Source: an uncultured Blautia sp.
Lineage (GTDB): Bacteria; Bacillota; Clostridia; Lachnospirales; Lachnospiraceae
Reading direction: 5' to 3'
DNA: 33,097 nucleotides
NCBI GenBank assembly: GCA_946626695.1
Contig: CAMOUV010000003.1
Span: 1 to 33,097 of the forward strand
Made by a program: the position numbers and the translations under genes. Shown in pieces: positions 29,159 through 33,097 of this stretch; within the stretch, counting starts at the first letter, position 1, and each line of letters opens with the position of its first letter. The notes under the pieces are model-generated. The model was not told the DNA's origin and did not search any database. It saw only the letters and a program-made list of their open reading frames with translations.

Positions 29159-30688
29159 ATGAATTTTCATGCGTTGATAGATATCACGATTTATCTTGGC
29201 AGTGCGTTGATGGTTTATAATATTGTCCGGTATTTTCATTTTATGAGAGAAGTGCGTGCTGCCGGAGGCTGGGAGAAAAGAGCCGGGGTTTTGTACACGC
29301 CGGCGGTTCTGCTGATCCTGTTTCTGTTTGGATATCTTACTGTGGCTTTTCTTGGAGATCCGGACGGAGTGATCGCCGCCATCCTGTTTGGAGGAAGTGT
29401 TTTCGTTTTCATCATTGTGTATGTGATGCGGGTGATCACGGAACGGGTCCGGCAGAATGAACATCTGAAAACGGCTCTGGAGGATGAAAAACGGGCCAAT
29501 GAGGCCAAAACCATCTTTCTTTCCAACATGTCCCACGACATCCGGACACCGATGAATGCGATCATCGGATATACCAATCTGGCCCGCAGACCTGAAGCGG
29601 GCATGGAGGAGATGAAGGACTGTCTGGAGAAGATCGAAAGCTCCAGCCAGCATCTGCTGGCTCTCATTAACGATGTGCTGGAGATGAGCCGGATCGAGAG
29701 CGGAAAGATGGAGCTGGAGGAAGAGCCGGTGGATCTGGAGCAGGTGCTGGATGAACTCCGGACCATGTTTGCCACCCAGATGGAAGAGAAAAAGCTGGAT
29801 TATACCGTCGTCTGTGATGCGAAAGATACGTATGTATCCTGTGACAAGAACCGGCTGAACCGGGTTCTGCTGAATCTGGTCAGCAACGCGTATAAGTTTA
29901 CCCCGGAGGGCGGGGCGGTGACGGTCACTCTGCAGGAGACCGGCAAAGAAGCATCGGGCAAAGGGTCGTATGAATTCCGCGTAAAGGATACCGGTATCGG
30001 GATGGCTCCGGAATTTGCCGAGAAGGTCTTTGTGGCCTTCGAACGGGAGCGTACCTCCACGGTCAGCGGGATCCAGGGAACCGGCCTGGGCATGGCGATC
30101 ACCAAAAACATTGTGGATCTGATGGGCGGGACCGTCACGGTAGAGACCAGCCCGGGAAAGGGCACCGAATTCATTGTCCGGCTGTGTTTTTCCCTCACGG
30201 AAAAGCCGGTCCCTGTCGTAAAGATGAGGACCGAATGTCCGATGACAAAGGAAGAAAGAGAGGCGGCCGGCTTCCGGATGCTTCTGGCTGAGGACATGGA
30301 GGTCAACCGGGAAATCGCAGCCATGCTTCTTGCGCATGAAGGGATCCTGGTGGATACGGCTGAGAACGGCAAGATTGCGGTGGAAATGCTGCAGAAATCC
30401 ACTCCCGGCTACTACCGGGCAGTTCTGATGGATGTGCAGATGCCTGTGATGGACGGATATGAGGCCACACGGCAGATCCGTGCGCTTCCGGATCCGGAGC
30501 TGGCCCGTATCCCGATCATCGCGGTGACTGCCAATGCCTTTCGCGAGGATGTACAGCAGGCCCTGGACGCCGGGATGGACGGCCATATTGCAAAACCCAT
30601 CGATCCCGATGCACTGATGCAGACCTTATATTTCATCGTCTGCGGTGAACATCATACAGAAAATGATCGACTGCGGGATGCCGGATAA
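29159..30688 (+). CDS. Hybrid sensor histidine kinase with C-terminal receiver
   Basis: 509 residues. Three membrane segments (about 5-25, 44-65, 70-92) with almost no extracellular loop, then a short linker, HisKA with phospho-acceptor His126 (FLSNMSHDIRTPMNAIIGY), HATPase_c (LLNLVSNAYKF, KDTGIGMAPEF, GTGLGMAITKNIVDLMGG) and a receiver whose phospho-acceptor is Asp425 (LMDVQMPVMDGYEA) with the late Lys in HIAKPID. The near absence of an external domain suggests sensing within or at the membrane. No separate response regulator or HPt gene is nearby, so the output is unknown; the receiver may act as a phosphate sink or pass phosphate to a distant HPt. AAGGA precedes the start. The AI-2E family gene follows after 45 bases. 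Confidence 0.92.
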   Translation: MNFHALIDITIYLGSALMVYNIVRYFHFMREVRAAGGWEKRAGVLYTPAVLLILFLFGYLTVAFLGDPDGVIAAILFGGSVFVFIIVYVMRVITERVRQNEHLKTALEDEKRANEAKTIFLSNMSHDIRTPMNAIIGYTNLARRPEAGMEEMKDCLEKIESSSQHLLALINDVLEMSRIESGKMELEEEPVDLEQVLDELRTMFATQMEEKKLDYTVVCDAKDTYVSCDKNRLNRVLLNLVSNAYKFTPEGGAVTVTLQETGKEASGKGSYEFRVKDTGIGMAPEFAEKVFVAFERERTSTVSGIQGTGLGMAITKNIVDLMGGTVTVETSPGKGTEFIVRLCFSLTEKPVPVVKMRTECPMTKEEREAAGFRMLLAEDMEVNREIAAMLLAHEGILVDTAENGKIAVEMLQKSTPGYYRAVLMDVQMPVMDGYEATRQIRALPDPELARIPIIAVTANAFREDVQQALDAGMDGHIAKPIDPDALMQTLYFIVCGEHHTENDRLRDAG

Positions 30689-30733
30689 ACCGGCAGACGC
30701 ATGGAAACCGGATTATTTCCGGAGGAGGTACCA

Positions 30734-31984
30734 ATGAAACACCAGTTCTGGAAGAACAACAGCAACCGGCTTCTGTTTATTGCTGCGGCTACGGCCGTGA
30801 TCTGTCTCGTGACCATGGCCTTCTACCGGCCGGAAACCTTCGGGGGAATTATAAACACGCTGTTCACTGTCCTGACCCCCTTCGTATACGGGATCGTGAT
30901 CGCCTATCTGCTCCGTCCCCTGTCATTGCGGATCGAAGGTCTGCTTCGCCGGATCGGGAGCAGAAAGAATCGGGAGAAAACCGGCGGATGGCAGAGAACC
31001 GCAGCAGCGTTGTTATCCATCATCGTCATGTTTGTCATTCTGACGGTGATCATCCTGCTGATCCTTCCGCAGCTGGTGACCAGCATATCGAGCATCATTT
31101 CCAGTCTGCCGGGAGCGGTAAAGGACTTCCAGGCATGGCTGGACAAGCTGGCCAAGGGCGAAACCAGCGCGACGGCCGCCGGCTATATCAGCGATCTGGT
31201 AGGAACCATCAGCACAAAGCTGGAAGATTTCCTGCAGACCTCCATCCTGCCGAACCTGCAGGATGCCATCACGAATGTGACCAGCAGCTTTATCAATATC
31301 ATCGGCGTGCTGGCAAACTTCGGCCTGGGCTGTATCATCTCGATCTATTTCCTGTGCAGCTGGGAACAGTTTGTGGCCCAGTCAAAGCTGATCCTGTATT
31401 CTGTTCTCCCGAAGAATGGCGGAGACTGGATCTGGCAGGAGCTTCATTTTGCTGACCGGATGTTCAATGGCTTTATCGTGGGGAAGATCGTGGATTCCCT
31501 GATCGTGGGTATCCTGTGTTTTGTGTTTTCCGTAATCTTCCGCTTCCCCTATGCGGCCTTGATCAGTGTGGTCATCGGGGTGACCAATGTGATCCCCTTC
31601 TTCGGACCGTATCTGGGCGTCATTCCGTCTGTGCTGCTGATCCTTACGGTCAGCCCGGGACAGGCGATCGGCTTTTTGATCTTTATCATTATCCTGCAGC
31701 AGGTGGACGGCAACCTGATCGGACCGATGATCATCGGCGACAAGCTGGGAATCTCCAGCTTCTGGATCCTGTTTTCGATCCTGTTTTTCGGTTCGCTGTG
31801 GGGGCTTCCGGGCATGCTGATCGGAGCGCCGGTTATGGCGGTCCTGTATGACCTGATCACCCGGGGAGTCAATCAGGCGCTGGAAAAACGCGGACAGATG
31901 CAGATGCGGAGCGATTATATCGAAAAGTATCACGAGAATACGAACAGTAAACGGGAGAAACCGGATGCTAAGGAGCAAGGCTGA
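30734..31984 (+). CDS. AI-2E family (PerM/YdiK-like) membrane transporter
   Basis: A 416-residue polytopic membrane protein with about eight hydrophobic segments and a cytoplasmic or amphipathic stretch around 130-190 (SSIISSLPGAVKDFQAWLDKLA). Family signatures: VIGVTNVIPFFGPYLGVIPSVLL and QQVDGNLIGPMIIGDKLGISSFWILFSILFFGSLWGLPGMLIGAPVMAVL. The family name comes from E. coli TqsA, but most members are not autoinducer exporters; some are ion or small-molecule antiporters. GGAGGAGGT precedes the ATG at 30734; the track start at 30701 lies upstream of it. It sits between the hybrid kinase and a methionine sulfoxide reductase, probably in one transcript. Confidence 0.9.
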   Translation: MKHQFWKNNSNRLLFIAAATAVICLVTMAFYRPETFGGIINTLFTVLTPFVYGIVIAYLLRPLSLRIEGLLRRIGSRKNREKTGGWQRTAAALLSIIVMFVILTVIILLILPQLVTSISSIISSLPGAVKDFQAWLDKLAKGETSATAAGYISDLVGTISTKLEDFLQTSILPNLQDAITNVTSSFINIIGVLANFGLGCIISIYFLCSWEQFVAQSKLILYSVLPKNGGDWIWQELHFADRMFNGFIVGKIVDSLIVGILCFVFSVIFRFPYAALISVVIGVTNVIPFFGPYLGVIPSVLLILTVSPGQAIGFLIFIIILQQVDGNLIGPMIIGDKLGISSFWILFSILFFGSLWGLPGMLIGAPVMAVLYDLITRGVNQALEKRGQMQMRSDYIEKYHENTNSKREKPDAKEQG

Positions 31985-32012
31985 AGAAGAGACGTAAACC
32001 GGGAGGATCAGG

Positions 32013-32492
32013 ATGAGCCGGAATGTAGACTATACACTGATGACGCAGCAGCTGAAGGGATTTCTGGAGACGGATCCGGACATGCTTCCGGTTCTTTCCA
32101 ATGCGTCCGCGCTTTTGATGGAAAGCCTGCCGGAGATCAACTGGGCCGGGTTTTACCTGATGAAAAACGGCATGCTGGTACTGGGGCCCTTCCAGGGAAA
32201 ACCGGCCTGCATCCATATCAATGTGGGAAAAGGAGTCTGCGGGACGGCTGTGGCCGAAGACCGCACCCAACTGGTGGAAAATGTACACGAATTCCCCGGA
32301 CATATCGCCTGTGACAGTGCCTCCAATTCTGAGATCGTGATCCCCCTTCACTGCAGAGACAACGGGGAGATCACAGGCGTGCTGGATATCGACAGCCCGG
32401 TGTTCGGACGTTTTGACCAGGAGGATCAGGACGGGCTGGAAGCCTTTGTCCGTGTGATCGAAGAGGAGGTCTGCTGGGATGTTCGGGCATAA
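32013..32492 (+). CDS. msrC: Free methionine-R-sulfoxide reductase (GAF domain)
   Basis: A 159-residue single-GAF protein very close to E. coli fRMsr (YebR/MsrC), which reduces free L-methionine-R-sulfoxide. INWAGFYLMKNGMLVLGPFQGKPAC, GKGVCGTAVAEDRTQLVENVHEFPGHIACDSASNSEIVIPL and ITGVLDIDSPVFGRFDQED are all in place, including the Cys residues of PAC, GVCG and HIACD used in catalysis and disulfide exchange. GGGAGG is upstream of the ATG. It overlaps the next small gene by 14 bases. Role: methionine repair under oxidative stress. Confidence 0.93.
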   Translation: MSRNVDYTLMTQQLKGFLETDPDMLPVLSNASALLMESLPEINWAGFYLMKNGMLVLGPFQGKPACIHINVGKGVCGTAVAEDRTQLVENVHEFPGHIACDSASNSEIVIPLHCRDNGEITGVLDIDSPVFGRFDQEDQDGLEAFVRVIEEEVCWDVRA

Positions 32493-32694
32493 AAAGAAAA
32501 AGGAAACATTGCAATATGACCCAGGCCGCAAGACGCCGGTGATCCGCTGCAGCATCTGCAACGGCGAACAGGTGGGCGGCCTGAAGGATCTGGAAACAGG
32601 ACAGTTTGAGGAGGTCATGCTGATCCGCACCACGGACGATCTGCTTCGGTTTCAGGAGCTGACCGGCACGAAAGAGATACCGAAAGAATACTGA
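32479..32694 (+). CDS. Conserved small protein of unknown function
   Basis: A 71-residue basic/acidic mixed protein: MFGHKKKKETLQYDPGRKTPVIRCSICNGEQVGGLKDLETGQFEEVMLIRTTDDLLRF... It has a CSIC pair that could bind metal but lacks a second pair. It looks like a small clostridial protein family sometimes labelled aspartate dehydrogenase in error; the sequence contains no dehydrogenase fold. Its start overlaps msrC by 14 bases and has GAGGAGG upstream, so the two are translationally coupled. Function unknown. Confidence 0.75.
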   Translation: MFGHKKKKETLQYDPGRKTPVIRCSICNGEQVGGLKDLETGQFEEVMLIRTTDDLLRFQELTGTKEIPKEY

Positions 32695-32708
32695 TTGACA
32701 GACAGAAA

Positions 32709-32756
32709 AGCGGACAACGCACAGGCACCTTGGATGCTGCGATGGTCCGCTCTTTT
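32709..32756 (+). terminator. Probable terminator after the msrC unit
   Basis: AGCGGAC pairs with GTCCGCT across 29 bases that contain nested GCA/TGC pairings, and CTTTT follows. It is a weaker terminator than the others in the window. Confidence 0.6.
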
Positions 32757-32757
32757 C

Positions 32758-32811
32758 CGCGGGCAACGAGCCATGCACGAATGCTTGCATTCGTATATGG
32801 CGGTTGCCGCG
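32758..32811. repeat. Large imperfect hairpin
   Basis: About 22 base pairs in blocks: CGCG, GCAAC/GTTGC, GCCAT/ATGGC, CGAATG/CATTCG around the loop CTTG, with small bulges. There is no T-run, so it is not a simple terminator. It looks like a dispersed palindromic repeat or a small folded RNA. Confidence 0.7.
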
Positions 32812-32812
32812 A

Positions 32813-32897
32813 AAGTCAAATACCCCGCCCTTCAGGGCGTATAAATTAAAAGTGAAGTTTAGTCATGCCCTGTAGCTTGTTGTGGGGTATTTGACTT
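32813..32897. repeat. 14-base inverted repeat enclosing a GCCC-TTCA-GGGC hairpin
   Basis: AAGTCAAATACCCC and its exact complement GGGGTATTTGACTT flank 57 bases that contain the hairpin CGCCC-TTCA-GGGCG and an AT-rich stretch. The CCCCGCCCTTCAGGGCG part resembles the right-end hairpins of IS200/IS605 elements. No tnpA or tnpB is present. It ends 12 bases before the larC start codon, so it would also fold within a larC leader if one is made. Confidence 0.65.
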
Positions 32898-32909
32898 GGG
32901 AGGGCAGAA

Positions 32910-33097
32910 ATGAAGACACTTTATATTGACTGCAGCATGGGAATCGCCGGCGATATGTTTACCGGCGCACTTCTGGATCTCTTTCCGGAAAAAGAATCGA
33001 TCACCGCAGAACTGAACGCCCTGGGGATCCCGGGAGTGCAGTATCAGCTTTCCCGCACGCAGAAATGCGGCATCACAGGAAGCCATATGACGGTGTA
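32910..33097 (+). CDS. larC: LarC, nickel pincer cofactor biosynthesis protein (partial)
   Basis: The first 62 codons of a gene cut by the window end: MKTLYIDCSMGIAGDMFTGALLDLFP matches the N-terminus of LarC (formerly DUF111), the CTP-dependent nickel insertase that completes the pincer cofactor of lactate racemase and related LarA enzymes. GGGAGGG is just upstream of the ATG. The ORF track missed it because the frame is open at the window edge. Confidence 0.85.
   Translation, partial: MKTLYIDCSMGIAGDMFTGALLDLFPEKESITAELNALGIPGVQYQLSRTQKCGITGSHMTV

Noticed and set aside
30734-31984. Quorum-signal (AI-2) exporter role from the family name
   Set aside because: Most AI-2E family proteins are not shown to move AI-2, and no luxS or lsr genes are in the window.
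32813-32897. An intact IS200/IS605 element or omega-RNA locus
   Set aside because: Only a right-end-like hairpin is present; no tnpA or tnpB reading frame exists in the surrounding sequence.

Overview
The window looks like an accessory stretch of chromosome from an anaerobic gut Firmicute, most likely a Lachnospiraceae-type Clostridium. This rests on strong AGGAGG ribosome binding sites, protein families typical of that group (400-residue AraC regulators, a DUF3502 solute-binding protein, a GPH sugar transporter, an enoate-reductase-like flavoprotein, LarC) and a moderately high GC composition. The placement is inferred from family content, not from a marker gene. No rRNA, tRNA, CRISPR array, prophage or intact transposase was seen.

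Layout. Positions 1-2544 hold a palindromic repeat, a two-domain PPK2 polyphosphate phosphotransferase (-) and an AraC regulator (-). From 2725 to 6128 a beta-glucuronidase and an orphan, signal-peptide-bearing solute-binding protein form a unit closed by a strong terminator. From 6300 to 8560 lies an Fe-S/FMN/FAD ene-reductase of the 2,4-dienoyl-CoA reductase/BaiCD class, followed by a doubtful small ORF. A second AraC gene (8560-9786, -) diverges from a tightly packed operon (10028-20195): GPH permease, GH2, sugar isomerase/epimerase-like TIM barrel, GH78 alpha-L-rhamnosidase, GH43-type glycosidase with discoidin and FN3-like domains, and GH1 beta-glucosidase. A third AraC gene (20202-21047, -) is convergent with that operon and divergent from a second GH1 operon (21235-24832) carrying a VOC protein, an internally deleted rhamnosidase remnant and a Gfo/Idh/MocA oxidoreductase.

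From 23.2 to 25.5 kb the DNA is decayed: the rhamnosidase remnant, the 5' end of a MATE gene, and the 3' end of an oligopeptide ABC ATPase gene joined to it at a short shared sequence and further broken by a stop codon. Beyond it lie a type B carboxylesterase with a DUF3237 protein, two small minus-strand genes (the shorter absent from the ORF track), a fourth AraC gene, an orphan hybrid histidine kinase, an AI-2E/PerM-family membrane protein, free methionine-R-sulfoxide reductase, a conserved small protein, a cluster of structured repeats, and the start of larC.

Taken together, the middle 25 kb reads as a mosaic for taking up and dismantling decorated plant or host glycosides (glucuronides, rhamnosides, beta-glucosides, possibly arabinosides). 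None of the glycosidases shows a signal peptide, so the sugars are probably removed inside the cell after import. The ene-reductase, esterase, VOC, DUF3237 and Gfo/Idh/MocA proteins could act on the released aglycone or on an oxidised sugar. The substrate is inferred; the enzyme families are well supported.
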